The notes under the pieces were generated by a model, which worked only from the letters and a program-made list of their open reading frames with translations, had not been told where the DNA came from and ran no database searches. From assembly GCA_964035575.1 (NCBI GenBank), contig OZ037918.1, positions 1 through 64,000 on the forward strand: a stretch of DNA of 64,000 bases, given 5' to 3'. This DNA comes from Rhynchopus sp. YZ270_cl-10. Taxonomy: Eukaryota; Euglenozoa; Diplonemea; Diplonemida; Diplonemidae. Position numbers and translations under genes: made by a program. Below, piece by piece: positions 33,429-43,351 of the stretch. How positions within the stretch are numbered: the first letter of the stretch is position 1; the number at the start of each line of letters is the position of its first letter.

Positions 33429-34976
33429 CTACCTGCGGCATGACTTCCACCACCTGTTGCCCACACAGCTCAGTCCCCTTGAACAACATGACTCACGCCC
33501 CATGCACGAATTGTATTCACGAAGCCTGTACCTGCACTGCGGCGGCGGTGGTGGTGGCCGTGTCCTGGGTGCAGGTCCAGGTGCAGTGGGTGCACCACCC
33601 CCAAGCACGCGGCACGACTTCCCGCGACGTGGTGAGCATGAAGGCATGCACTTTGCGTAACGTGAGTTCACCTCGAAGCAGGTGGTGCCCGACTCGCAGC
33701 AGTCTGGCGAGGAGCGGCAGCTGCCCCACATCTGCACTGGCCATCTGCAACTCGACGGTGACGGTGCAGGGCGTGGTGGTCGTGTCCACACAGGTGGAGG
33801 TGGGCTCGATGTCCTGGGCGGGCTGCGTGTCCTTGGCGGGCTCGGGGTTCTCGGGGGACTACGAGTCCTTGGTGGGCTCGGTGGGCTTGGTGGGCTTGGT
33901 GGGCTCGGGCCGCCTCCACCGCCCTCAACACGCACATTGACACGGCACTCAGAGGCAGGGCCGTCGGATGCGGTGAAGGTTGCAGCCAAGACGAACGTGC
34001 GTCCTGCATCGTTGCGTGTTGGTGTGTAGCGCAGGGCTGCGTAGCCTGTGTCGGTGATGGTTGTCCCGGAGCGTGTCACGAACTGTGTGTTGGGCGCGTT
34101 TGTGTTTGGGTACGTGACACGCATGGAGCGTGATGCGGTGTAGAGTGCGTTGAAGTCGACACTGAAGGCTTCACCCACAGGGATCACGAGTGTGGTGCTC
34201 TCGCTCTGTGAGGCAATGCAGCGGGGTGCAGAGAACCGTGTCGAGCATTTGTTGTACATGAACTCGATACCAGCCACGTCGCCTGCACTCAGCCCGCTGC
34301 GCTGGCCAATTGGCTGTGGCGAGATGATTGTTGGCTGACGTCCAATTCTGAAGCCGTTGGGCCCATAGTGCATGATCGACCCGTAGTCGTACTTGCCCAG
34401 GTCACGTCCACTCGCACGGTTCTTATTGAAGTTGCCCTCCATCCCCCGTTGCACCTGCGAAAGATCAACCCTGACGTAGTCGTCTCTGTCCTTGCGCGAC
34501 TGCTCGTGCGAAAGACCCAGAGAGTGGCCGATCTCGTGAATTGTCGCACCCACGCCACACCCATTCGCAATGCTGACACTGTTGACACCGGTACCACGTC
34601 TCCCCACAGGTGAACTGCACCCATTTCCATTTTGGAAACGGATGTACGGACGTGGGCACCCCGAGTCAGAGGAACACTGATTGAAACGGAAGCACGTCTT
34701 CGACTCCCAATCCCGCACTGCACTCGCCACACGTGAATCAGAGGACCTGAGTGGTGACGCAATAAAATAGTTCACAGCCTCCCCCACAGGGAACAACTGC
34801 GACGCACGTGACAGCGGTGTGGCCCCAAGCACGTTCCCAGCACGGTCAGTCTCAATGGGCACCTGAATGTCACCTTCGACAATGCTGAAGTCGTAATCCC
34901 AGTCGGGACGTCCACCATTCGCAGACACAGCAGCACACATGCTCAGGACTACCAAGGGTGATGTCTGCCACGACAT
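33429..34976 (-). CDS. Secreted astacin-family zinc metalloprotease
   Basis: 515 residues from the ATG at 34976, which starts a signal peptide (MSWQTSPLVVLSMCAAVSA). A short propeptide follows with VEGDI, which fits the astacin aspartate-switch motif. The catalytic domain has the zinc site HEIGHSLGLSH (residues 147-157) followed by EQSRKDRDDYV, and the Met-turn SIMHYG near 200-205. Next comes a beta-rich domain of about 120 residues (EAFSVDFNALYTASRSMRVTYP and on), then a Pro/Ser/Arg linker of repeated SPPRT units (near residues 382-425), and two small Cys-rich modules at the C-terminus (CRSSPDCCESGTTCF; CCSRGLSCV). It likely cleaves proteins outside the cell or in a food vacuole, with the Cys-rich modules binding substrate or wall. 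No intron is needed. Confidence 0.92.
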   Translation of the reverse strand: MSWQTSPLVVLSMCAAVSANGGRPDWDYDFSIVEGDIQVPIETDRAGNVLGATPLSRASQLFPVGEAVNYFIASPLRSSDSRVASAVRDWESKTCFRFNQCSSDSGCPRPYIRFQNGNGCSSPVGRRGTGVNSVSIANGCGVGATIHEIGHSLGLSHEQSRKDRDDYVRVDLSQVQRGMEGNFNKNRASGRDLGKYDYGSIMHYGPNGFRIGRQPTIISPQPIGQRSGLSAGDVAGIEFMYNKCSTRFSAPRCIASQSESTTLVIPVGEAFSVDFNALYTASRSMRVTYPNTNAPNTQFVTRSGTTITDTGYAALRYTPTRNDAGRTFVLAATFTASDGPASECRVNVRVEGGGGGPSPPSPPSPPSPPRTRSPPRTPSPPRTRSPPRTSSPPPPVWTRPPRPAPSPSSCRWPVQMWGSCRSSPDCCESGTTCFEVNSRYAKCMPSCSPRRGKSCRVLGGGAPTAPGPAPRTRPPPPPPQCRYRLREYNSCMGRESCCSRGLSCVGNRWWKSCRR

Positions 34977-35621
34977 CCTACGAAGACTGTTCTTGTATAT
35001 GTGGAATCTGGTGTGCGAAGATATGTGGGTGAAGCTTGGATGGGGGAGGGGGGCATTAAAAAAAAAGACATTTTTGTTTGATGATGACCGTGCCGTTGTG
35101 TAGAGAGACACTAGAAAACAAGACATTTTTTTTCCTTATCATAACCTCTGGGTTTTTGGTCTTTTTTTCAAAAAAATGAATGAAAATAAAAGCCAAAAGA
35201 ACTCTGCATGATCACAACCCGAAAACTTGAAATATATTTCCAGCGCTTTTGTGCGGCAACAGAGATGAGACGGGAAAAACAAAAAAAAAACTCTAGCCGG
35301 GCAAGCCCGCATTTTTTTCTCTTTTTTTGAAAACTGATAAATTGTTCCAGCATAGAGCACTACCCTGTTTACAAAGATCCACTTTCCCCTCTCACTTCAC
35401 CACTTTTTTTTGATCGCTCGAAAAATTCTAAATATTTTTTGTTGTATCGACAATCACGTTATACCTACTGGTATAACGAACTTTTTTTTTTTTGTATTTC
35501 TTTTGCAAACATCTGCTCAACATGGATAACACTTCACGGGTTTTTCTTTCCCACCCGATTCACATCACTTTTCCACCCACCCCACGAAACAAAAAGAAAA
35601 ATATGACACAAAAAAACCTTC

Positions 35622-35810
35622 CAAGATGAATATGTCTCTCCTGCACACACACACACACACATTGGGGCCATATTCTGAGCAAGAATTACCCCTACTAGTT
35701 ATCAAACACACACACATCTTTTCTACAAGCAACAAAGCTTGTAAGATGAACCTAAGCCATCACTGTGACTTCGTCACCTTTCAAAAAACCCCCTTTCATC
35801 GACATTCGAC
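35622..35810 (+). repeat. Cluster: hairpin-element half copies around the CA-flanked motif (copy 2)
   Basis: 35626-35645 reads AAGATGAATATGTCTCTCCT, a half hairpin element. Then CA repeats, the conserved motif at 35662-35706 (GGGGCCATATTCTGAGCAAG...), CA repeats again, and at 35738-35800 a diverged hairpin element (TAAGATGAACCTAAGCC then GTCACC). The two repeat families are therefore adjacent here. The rest of 34977-35621 is AT-rich spacer. Confidence 0.65.
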
Positions 35811-35825
35811 ACCCCCACACATCCC

Positions 35826-35917
35826 CTCCTTAAACAACTGTTTTTTGAAAACTTGGTTGTATTAGTGTAGCCACCCTAGAGTGTGCTTCACTATACTCCT
35901 TAAACAACCGTTTTTTT
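35826..35917 (-). mobile_element. SINE-like insertion with target-site duplication, copy 2
   Basis: The repeat core (minus strand: TATAGTGAAGC...GGCTACACTAATACAACCAAG-TTTTC, then an A run) is flanked by direct repeats CTCCTTAAACAACTGTTTTT (35827-35846) and CTCCTTAAACAACCGTTTTT (35896-35915), which differ at one base. The direct repeats plus the A-tail are what target-primed reverse transcription leaves behind. The inserted core is only about 50 bp, so it is probably 5'-truncated or a very short family. Confidence 0.75.
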
Positions 35918-35924
35918 TCTCTTT

Positions 35925-36983
35925 TCACCATCGCTTTTTGTACTGAGAGTTCGACGCTCCCGAACCTCCTGCGATACTTTGCCTGCGTTCTGGTGTACGC
36001 CGCTGTGCGGTTGTTCCTGGCCCACGAGAGATCTCGCCACGTGAATTGCGGATGGGGTGCTGGCTGGGGCGCACCTCGACCCACAGCACACAGTGGTCTG
36101 TGATGCTGCGCTGCGCTGCCGGCGACACGACGTCGACGAACCACACATCCACCAGATGCTGCAGATGCGGCGGCGGGTCCCAACGCGACATCTGGTTGTC
36201 CACCACGATGCGCACCCTGTCACGCATCTTCCGCCCCATGAAGTACCCCTTCGTCACCCCAGCCTCTACCCCCAACACCAAATGACCCCCACACCTCTGA
36301 TTCGCTAAATAATTGATGTCTGTATCCACCACCCGTTTCAACACCTCTATAACCTCCCCTTCGGTTGCGTGATGGTGAAACTCTGGCAAATGCTGTGTCA
36401 GCACCGTACCACCCCCTTGAAAGGGTGCATGCAGTACTAACTTTGTGGGGACAACGAAGATGGAGGCGGTTGCTGCAGAGGAGGCGATGAGCAGGGCTGC
36501 CGCGGTGTACGCTGCACCGTGCTTCACGTCACGCTCGATCGGCTGTGATGGGTCGTCCAGGTCGACCAAATCGTCCATCAGAGCAAATCCTTGTAGGGTC
36601 GCAACAGGTGGCGGGGATTCAAGCTGTGGAAGTGCAAGAGGTGAGGAGACGGACGGTGCAGAGGATATCATAGACAGGGCGCCAGAGCCTGGGGCAGGGC
36701 GGAGGAGACGGTAGATGGTGCGAAAGGCTTTGCGTTTGTCCTTTTGCGGCCATGTGTCGAGCTTGCGTTTGTACTGCTTGACGTGCTCCCAGACGTCGCG
36801 TGACGCAGCCTGGTCCGCCCTCAGCCGCACCCCCTCCTCCCCCTCCAGGTACCCCAGCCACCGCACCCAGTTGTCGGCGTACTCCTGCACCAGAATGTCC
36901 AGCGGCGAGGGCTCGGGCTGCTTCCGCTTCCGCCCGCGCTTCTCGACAGAGCCTCCCTTGCGGCGTTCCACGGAGGTCGACAT
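35925..36983 (-). CDS. Protein with a divergent Schlafen AlbA-like domain
   Basis: 352 residues from the ATG at 36983 (MSTSVERRKGGSVEKRGRKRK), whose basic start may be a nuclear signal. Residues 25-95 are helical and charged (VRWLGYLEGEEGVRLRADQA, WEHVKQYKRKLDTWP) and unfamiliar. The second half has the layout of a Schlafen AlbA_2 domain: an EGEVIEVLKRVVDTDINYLAN helix, GGHLVLGVEAGVTKGYFMG (the GG.L.iGVe..G..kG pattern), then DVWFVDVVSP and VLWVEVRPS strands. Such domains bind nucleic acid or nucleotides, and in some Schlafens they cut RNA. The C-terminal tail is basic and low-complexity. The domain call is by pattern only; the N-terminal part could be a separate unknown domain. Confidence 0.65.
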   Translation of the reverse strand: MSTSVERRKGGSVEKRGRKRKQPEPSPLDILVQEYADNWVRWLGYLEGEEGVRLRADQAASRDVWEHVKQYKRKLDTWPQKDKRKAFRTIYRLLRPAPGSGALSMISSAPSVSSPLALPQLESPPPVATLQGFALMDDLVDLDDPSQPIERDVKHGAAYTAAALLIASSAATASIFVVPTKLVLHAPFQGGGTVLTQHLPEFHHHATEGEVIEVLKRVVDTDINYLANQRCGGHLVLGVEAGVTKGYFMGRKMRDRVRIVVDNQMSRWDPPPHLQHLVDVWFVDVVSPAAQRSITDHCVLWVEVRPSQHPIRNSRGEISRGPGTTAQRRTPERRQSIAGGSGASNSQYKKRW

Positions 36984-37094
36984 TCAAAAGAAGTAGAGAC
37001 GTGAGGAGAGCGAGAGAGGGTGATGAGAGGGTGAGGGTGAGGGAGGGGGTGGGGGGAAGTTCGCAAGAATCGTCAGCTTTCCATAGGTTCGAAT

Positions 37095-37129
<35 letters not shown>
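37095..37129. repeat. GT microsatellite
   Basis: About 17 uninterrupted GT units. The spacer 36984-37440 otherwise shows no gene. Confidence 0.9.
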
Positions 37130-37131
<2 letters not shown>

Positions 37132-37446
37132 ACTGGCGGAGGTGTGGGGGGGTATGTAAGAAAATCTTTCTATGGTGCGGCTGAAGGGGGGATCTATTTT
37201 CTGCTATTTTCTGCTATTCCCGCAAACCGCAATATAATCACAAAACATATTCACTATTGCTACCCACACCCGGCTGAGCCTGTGTTGTTGGGACAGTTGA
37301 CAACACCCTGTTTTTTTATATATTATACCCTTCCCCCAGTGTTTTTCCTAAGATTCGGGGGTTTTGCCTGACGGCATAGGGCAAAAAAGTGCATATATTT
37401 TTCTCTCGCGGTCGACCATGCAACAGGGGGTTATAATTATAGATTT

Positions 37447-38520
37447 GTGGGTTTTCGTTTAAGTTTTATCGTACATCTTTTCTGTCATCATCCTGGAAAC
37501 ACAATCTCATCAAAATTCCTTCGATACTTCAATTCAGGAAGAACAGGTTGGTTATCGATCATGACGAAGTTGTATCGGGGAAGTCCATCAAACATACTGT
37601 TGAACTCGTCAGGCTCAAGGTCGCTGCATGAAGTCGCTATCATCCGCCTCTCCTTCTTGTTGAGGTTGAACAGCAGGAAGCAGCTGCAGTTCTGTCGTAT
37701 CACCTTTGGGGTGTCAAAGAAGCTCTAGCTCAATCAGATTGGTGATATATTGCGATTACTTCCATGTACGTACAGGTCTATGAACTCTCTCTGTTACTTC
37801 TCCATCACAATGTCGTCTAAGATCACAAGGTTCTTCTGGTTTGCGTCAAGGTCCTCCACATCGAACTCACCCACACTGCCGAAGAACTCTGCTGAACATC
37901 AAGTCTCGAGAAGCTTCTACTCGATATTGGTAGACTGAAGGACTCCATAGCACAACAACGATCTGATATTCTCAACGAACAAGACCAAACTGACAACTTA
38001 TTTATCTCCTTCCTCAACATCAGCAACGTGCCCCTCACCGCGTGCATGGCATGTGTATAACAATACCTACCGTTTGACAACAACCTTGGGCTTCCCAACA
38101 CATTTGCTTCTACAACACATCACAGTCACTATCTTGCTCCCCACACTTCCACTCGAACTCACGTCTCGGGCTGAAGCCCCTCGAGGAACCTTCGGTTCTG
38201 AGTCTCTTGTCTTGATTGGAGGTGCAGTAGTGTTCTTCGGGGTTGTTGTTTTGTCGGACATCTTTTCTGTTATCATCCTGGAAACACAATCTCATCAAAA
38301 TTCCTTCGATACTTCAATTCAGGAAGAACAGGTTGGTTGTCGATCATGACGAAGTTGTATCGGGGAAGTCCATCAAACATACTGTTGAACTCATCAGGCT
38401 CAAGGTCGCTGCATGAAGTCGCTATCATACGCTTCTCCTTCTTGTTGAGGTTGAACAGCAGGAAGCAGCTGCAGTTCTGTCGTATCACCTTTGGGGTGTC
38501 AATAGAGCAATAGAGTCGCG
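37447..38520 (-). mobile_element. Virus-like fossil: broken A32-type packaging ATPase locus
   Basis: Pieces of a FtsK/HerA (poxvirus A32-like) genome-packaging ATPase, the kind carried by Polintons, Polinton-like viruses, virophages and large DNA viruses, are recognisable on the minus strand. A C-terminal segment occurs twice, at about 37480-37720 and about 38265-38505, nearly identical, so part of the locus has been duplicated. A Walker-B-like piece lies between the two. The locus is clearly broken, with several interruptions. No capsid, polymerase, integrase or terminal repeats were recognised around it, so this is an isolated relic. The near-identity of the two copies suggests that the duplication is recent, whereas the insertion itself may be older. 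Confidence 0.65.
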
Positions 38521-38627
38521 TTAACTAATGGGTACATGTCATTTTAAATGTAAAATGACGTGTGTTTCACATGTAAAAAAAGTTACATGGTAAGCACATG
38601 TCATGTCATTGACTTCACCGTCGTGCG

Positions 38628-38642
38628 GGGGGGCACGCCCCC
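38628..38642. other. GC-rich hairpin
   Basis: A run of seven G, then CAC-type loop bases, then seven C forms a strong small hairpin in the 3' flank of the NTPase gene. It could mark a 3' end or be incidental; no U-rich terminator logic applies in a eukaryote. Confidence 0.4.
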
Positions 38643-38755
38643 CCGTGAAATCTCGAAAAAGTTTGACGAGAAAAAACACTGCTTCCCCGCCCCTCCTCCA
38701 GACACAAATGAACGAAAAAAGAACCACAAAAGTACTTCACCCCACACCCATATCA

Positions 38756-40432
38756 TCACGCAGACTTGGCGTTCATCCCAAACTTCTCCTTCACTTTTGT
38801 AATCTTCGTCTCCACGTCATCGTCATCTTGCCCATTCGCGATGTGCAGGTACAGTGCGTGAGAGTAGCAGTGGATCCTCACCTTGGTCTCGCCCACTGTG
38901 CGGATCAGTGTCGAGTCTGAGTCGCGTTTGCTGAGTTCAGCAATAGCATCATCGTTGGCAACGCGGTGGCGAACACCAGCTGCTCCAGCCTGTACCATGC
39001 CCTTCAGAACATCCAGATTCGGCTGTTCGTCCAGGCCTTTGCATGCGAGCTCATACTTGTGATCGATACCTGTGCAGTGATGGGTTTTTTTAATTCATAA
39101 AATAATAATATTCGAACGGTACTACCTCCCATCGATCCCTGTGCAGTAGATGTGTCTCATAATTGACAAACTACCCACCCCAACAACAACAACATACGCT
39201 TCTTCAGCTTCGTCAAAGCCTTATCTTTTGTTTCAGCGGTGGCAGACGCAACTGCGATGAGATGTGTAATTAATAATCATGTTGTACAAAAGGCAACAAA
39301 GACTCTGCATACTATCAGACCTCGCCCCGTCTTCGACGAACCCCACCAAGGTCTTCGTCTGTCCGCCCAACCAGTCGTGATAGTGCTTGAGATACGGCTC
39401 AATAAGATTCTGGGGATCCTTTTTCGCTAGCAACTTCTTCCTCTTGGCCTCTGGCAGCGCAAGATCCTGGGGACCCTCCAGCACTAGCTGTTTCCCAATG
39501 GCCTGGAGTTCCTCCTCTGTCATCGCACCCACTTCAAAACGGGCGAAATCAGTGCGGATTTGCTTGAGCGCGTCCGAGATTCCTGTTTTAGATAACTCGA
39601 GAATGGTCTTGCAACAGTTCTCCTTCGATGAAAGGTCGCTTGCCATTCCTCCGACAGCCACGGCAATATCATGCATAGTCTCGTAACTGAGATTTCTAGT
39701 CTTCGTGTCCAGAGTGATGTAGATGATCAGCGGATGTGCCTTCTCCTTCTCCTTCGCCTTCGCCCTCTTCCGTACCTCGTTGGCGTGTTTGATGAAGCCC
39801 GTAAAAGCGGGGTGATGGCGGGGATGATCCTTGCACTCTTCGAACTGCTCGAGCACAGCCGCCTCAACCACACCTCTCATCATGTCGCTAGGCGCATTCG
39901 CCAGCTTATCCGCATTGACCGCCACAAAGATCACGCCTTCCTTGTACTTTTCTTTCAGAAAATGCTGCATCATCGTGGTTTTGCCTGAGCCGCTCTCACC
40001 CGTCAACATGAAAAAGTATGTATTACTGGCGATGTTCTCGCCTAAATCCTTCTCCAGTGTACCATCTTGCTGTCTTGGAACATACTCCCTGCCATTTGGT
40101 ACTTCGGGTTCGTACGATGCTGTGACAATCTTCTCGAGCATTTTGTCGAGATATGCTTCGGTTTGCTGTTCCCATTCCTTCTCTTTATCTTTGTTTTGTT
40201 GTTGCATCACCTCGATCCTCTGTGCCATCTTGTCAATCTCGGTCTGCTTCTGATTCCTCGTAGCGGTATTGTGGTAAAGTAAAAGCAATCCACCAACACC
40301 AGCCCCCATGACCGCAATAACTTTAAAAAAACGTTGCTCCTCTAGACTAAGTTTGGCAACCTGCGGCTGTGCCTTCGAAGCACATCTGCGAACCTGACGG
40401 GAATATCTCCAGAAGGCTTGCTGCTTCCCCAT
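38756..40432 (-). CDS. Membrane-anchored P-loop NTPase (AAA/STAND-like)
   Basis: Three exons (39313-40432, 39198-39251, 38756-39069) join in frame to 495 residues, donors GTATGC and GTATGT, acceptors CGCAG and CACAG. The middle exon is only 54 bp. The N-terminus is basic (FWRYSRQVRRCASKAQ), as in mitochondrial presequences, followed by a membrane helix at about 37-54 (VIAVMGAGVGGLLLLY) and a Lys/Glu/Gln coiled coil to about 100. The P-loop GESGSGKTT is at 145-153; HPLIIYITLD near 236-245 is the probable Walker B strand. The rest is helical and ends in a conserved-looking ETKVRIHCYSHALYLHI segment. The layout (helix, coil, single NTPase) recalls ATAD3- or STAND-type proteins, but sensor motifs are not clear. 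Location and role are inference. Confidence 0.75.
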
Positions 40433-40687
40433 TATGATTGGTGTTCTTTAAGAGGAAGGTGTAGGGATATGAGAAAGAGGGAGAGAAGGGGTTGTGTTGT
40501 CCTGTTCGTGGACCGATGAAATGTAGATAAGTGGTGTAGAGGAGGTTGTTGTGAAAAAGAGTGAAAGGTGGGGAATGGGCTTTTGTTTAGTTTCTCTTCA
40601 TTCCTCAACAGCAGGAAACATGCCTCTACTTCACCTGGCTCCTTCTCTTCGCAGTAGACGGTGGCGGACGAAAGGGCACTCTAACGT
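40433..40687. other. Intergenic spacer
   Basis: Only about 255 bp separate the NTPase start from the GIY-YIG stop. GT/AG-rich, no further feature seen. Confidence 0.6.
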
Positions 40688-41515
40688 TTAATCCTGGCCT
40701 TGTGCCTTTTGTTCCACGTCCTGCAGCAACACGTGACACCCCTGCACAGAGAAGCTAGCAGGCAGCACGTTGTAGAGCCGCACCCCCGCATAGGCAAGCC
40801 ACTCCCAGCAGAGACGCTCGATGTGCAGCAGCTCGTTCGTGTCGGCCAGGTTCGCAACGTCGTACGCCGTCAGCGCGAAGTGCAGCCCTGCGTCCAGCAG
40901 CGCCCTGTCGATGTGCGTGCGCGCCTTCGAACGGTGCTCGGAGAAGCGCGTCCGCACACTCGCCACAGTCTTCCCTACGTACACCATGCCATTCGTCACA
41001 CACAAACAAATGTACAGCCAGTTGCCCCTTTTGTCGCTCAGCTCCTCCAACGAACACCACGGCGTCTGCGCGGCCAGCAACGCACCTCCGTCACGTCTTG
41101 CGTCGTACGCTGCGAAGAAGCCCTTTAGGAGCTCCTCCGTGCTGTCCACATCCACCACACGGAACCCGCCCTGGGGCGACAGGGCACGCACACACTCTCT
41201 CTTGCGGACATCGACGTACAACCCCGACACAGAGTTGATGTGGACTGTTGTGTGCAGAAGGGGCTCCTCCGTCAGAAGCAGGTGCGCCCTCAGGTCACCC
41301 ACCACGTTCTGTGCAAGCAGCACCTGAAGGCGTGCTGCCTTAAACCTCGCATGCGCGCTGACCACCGCCTTCAAGAGACGCTCCCTCCCCTTCTCCGCCT
41401 TTGCCCCTACCCACTTCTCGGTGCACTCTGCCACCTGCTCCTGTGCACTATCTCGTGCTGACTGTGCTTCAATCAGTGCAGTGTTTGCAGCATCCAGATC
41501 CGCGGAGAGTGACAT
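40688..41515 (-). CDS. GIY-YIG domain protein with N-terminal coiled coil
   Basis: 275 residues from the ATG at 41515 (MSLSADLDAANTALIEAQSA). Residues 1-80 form an Ala/Glu/Gln-rich coiled coil. The C-terminal half is a GIY-YIG nuclease fold: WLYICLCVTNGMVYVGKT (the GIY and YIG strands), the catalytic-type arginine in RFSEHR, a HIERLCWEWLAY helix with the metal-binding type glutamate, and YNV with the conserved asparagine. The key positions all appear present, so catalysis is possible. Such domains occur in repair nucleases, homing endonucleases and some retroelements. No reverse transcriptase or second nuclease domain is nearby, so a host gene is more likely. An in-frame upstream stretch might belong to a small 5' exon. 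The substrate is unknown. Confidence 0.78.
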   Translation of the reverse strand: MSLSADLDAANTALIEAQSARDSAQEQVAECTEKWVGAKAEKGRERLLKAVVSAHARFKAARLQVLLAQNVVGDLRAHLLLTEEPLLHTTVHINSVSGLYVDVRKRECVRALSPQGGFRVVDVDSTEELLKGFFAAYDARRDGGALLAAQTPWCSLEELSDKRGNWLYICLCVTNGMVYVGKTVASVRTRFSEHRSKARTHIDRALLDAGLHFALTAYDVANLADTNELLHIERLCWEWLAYAGVRLYNVLPASFSVQGCHVLLQDVEQKAQGQD

Positions 41516-41769
41516 CAAAAGGCTTAGGGTAACATGAACGTAAGACTCATGCTGTACCTTTGTAAGGAGAAGGTTGGACACCGTGAAGAGGGGTATGAGA
41601 GGATAAACATTTGTCAAAGAAACTTTGTTTTTTTTTCCTTTTCTGGGGTGGTTTTAAACCCATTTGAGAAACCCTACCCCACACCCCTCAGTTGCTTGCA
41701 TTCTGCTAGCATATTAGTTTGATCGTTAAAGGCCGCGATGTCTCAATTTTTTAACCCCTTTTTCGAACC

Positions 41770-42768
41770 TCAATTCTTCCGTGCCCAGTTGTACCGTGTA
41801 TATCCCAACCTTGCTGCGAGGCCTTCGACACGTGTCCAGAGCTTCTCCATGAGTTGTGGGGTGAGGGCGTCTGTCAGAGTCATATCTGCTGCGGTACGCT
41901 TTCTGTGCAGGAGTGGGTGGCTTGACTTGGCAAAGGCACAGCGCGAGACCTCTACTGTCGCATTGCACACCCCGAGGAAGTCTAGCGTCTCCTTGAGGAC
42001 GGTCACCTGCTTGGCACGGTCCAGCAGATCCTCGAACATGAGGACATGTGTTCTCTCTATTACCTTCTGTGGATTCAGGCGTGCCTTGACTTGCATATGC
42101 CATTCCCTTGCCATGGTTAAGGCAGTTTCTTCGAAATGTGTTTTGTTAAAGACGTCCCTAGGCACGCCAGCGATGTGTCTGTTTGGTGCTGTAGAGACCT
42201 TTCTGCTGTACTCCGCGAAGATGGTGGCAAAGGGGTGGCGTATCAACACAATCTGCGCAGGGTACCCACGCACCACCTCACACCGTGGTGGCACCTTCTG
42301 ATGCGACTTCACCGCGACCACCTCGCTGCCAAAGAACTCCTCCCCCTTGAACACCTCACGCATCACACGGTCCATCTTATACACAGACCCCGTCAGATAC
42401 CCGCTGCCATGCTCCAACAGAAGACGTACAAAGCTGTTACCACTTCCAGGAAAACTCCATAATACTGGAGGAAGTCTGTGGGGTCGATCCGCATCAGCAG
42501 GAACCAGAACCGGTATGTGTAAGGCAGCGCAGCCACCGTGGGGTTGTGGTTGCCCTGCAAGGCCAAGACAGAGGGGCTGCGTGGTGTCATCAGTATGTTT
42601 GGTTCGTTGTCCCAAGCCTGGAACCTGCTCCAGCCGTCGCTCGCCAGAGAAGGGGGTGGGTGTGGAGTGCACCAATGCTGGCCACTGCACCCTAACCGCC
42701 ACCTTCCCCACCACCCCAGCCCATACTGCAACCACGATGAACAGCACACACCAGCGTTGGGTGCGCAT
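41770..42768 (-). CDS. Membrane-anchored sulfotransferase-like protein, frame uncertain in the N-terminal third
   Basis: The continuous frame encodes 332 residues. It starts with a type II membrane anchor (MRTQRWCVLFIVVAVWAGVV), so a Golgi lumenal enzyme is likely. The PAPS-binding site is VLWSFPGSGNSFVRLLLEHG, the 3'-phosphate segment is VLIRHPFATIFAEYSRK, and VLMFEDLL follows, as in WSCD- and carbohydrate-type sulfotransferases. Between about 42465 and 42650 another frame looks more protein-like and has better third-position use (AWDNEPNILMTPRSP, TYRFWFLLMRIDPTDFL). An intron from a GTATGG donor near 42727 to an acceptor ending CCAG near 42626 would enter that frame, but the return to the PAPS frame near 42455 has no obvious intron. 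Either the gene is frameshifted there, or a base is missing in the assembly. Transfers sulfate to glycan or protein in the usual case. Confidence 0.72.
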   Translation of the reverse strand: MRTQRWCVLFIVVAVWAGVVGKVAVRVQWPALVHSTPTPFSGERRLEQVPGLGQRTKHTDDTTQPLCLGLAGQPQPHGGCAALHIPVLVPADADRPHRLPPVLWSFPGSGNSFVRLLLEHGSGYLTGSVYKMDRVMREVFKGEEFFGSEVVAVKSHQKVPPRCEVVRGYPAQIVLIRHPFATIFAEYSRKVSTAPNRHIAGVPRDVFNKTHFEETALTMAREWHMQVKARLNPQKVIERTHVLMFEDLLDRAKQVTVLKETLDFLGVCNATVEVSRCAFAKSSHPLLHRKRTAADMTLTDALTPQLMEKLWTRVEGLAARLGYTRYNWARKN

Positions 42769-43351
42769 CGGGTATGGGAAAACCGCAACGTCGGTTGAAG
42801 AGAAAGAGAGAGAGAGATGTGGTCAAGGGGGAAATGGTCACCCCATATGTTGTAAATGTGTGAGGGGGTTTTGTGTGTAGTCCCCTTTTTTTGTTTCGCA
42901 GGTGTGTGAGGGGTGGAGGGGAAGGGAGGCCAGTCTGATATGCTGTTTTGCTGCCAAGATGGACCTTAAAAGTGATCTTTTTTTTTTTGGAAAATAAACG
43001 CAGTTTTGGTTGTTTGGGGTTTCATTGGGCAGAATCGACGAATTTTAGGCCACTTTGGGACCAGGTAAGGTAGACCCACCTTGGCGGGTTTTATGACTTT
43101 ATTTTTCAAAAAATTCTTGAAAAAACACGAGCGTTACAGAGGTTCCTTAAGGATTTCCTTAAAGGCTGTGCCCCCTAACCCCCACCAGGGGAACAAAAAC
43201 ACCCAAAAGCAGAGCATCTACCAAAAAAAGGGCGCCTTTTTTTGTGTTGCCGTTTGCAAAAGATTAAGGAGAAACAGATTGCTTTACCATTTTTCGAGTA
43301 TCTGACCGCGCTCATCAGAAGGAGCCAGGGCCAGCGTAGGGTAGGTTGCGA

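Noticed and set aside
36046-36308. Plus-strand ORFs opposite the AlbA-like gene
   Set aside because: Antisense shadows; the minus frame has the domain pattern.
38628-38642. Rho-independent terminator
   Set aside because: The window is clearly eukaryotic; a G/C hairpin alone is no evidence of termination.
40688-41515. Penelope-type retroelement because of the GIY-YIG domain
   Set aside because: No reverse transcriptase sequence nearby and the gene is compact with its own coiled coil.
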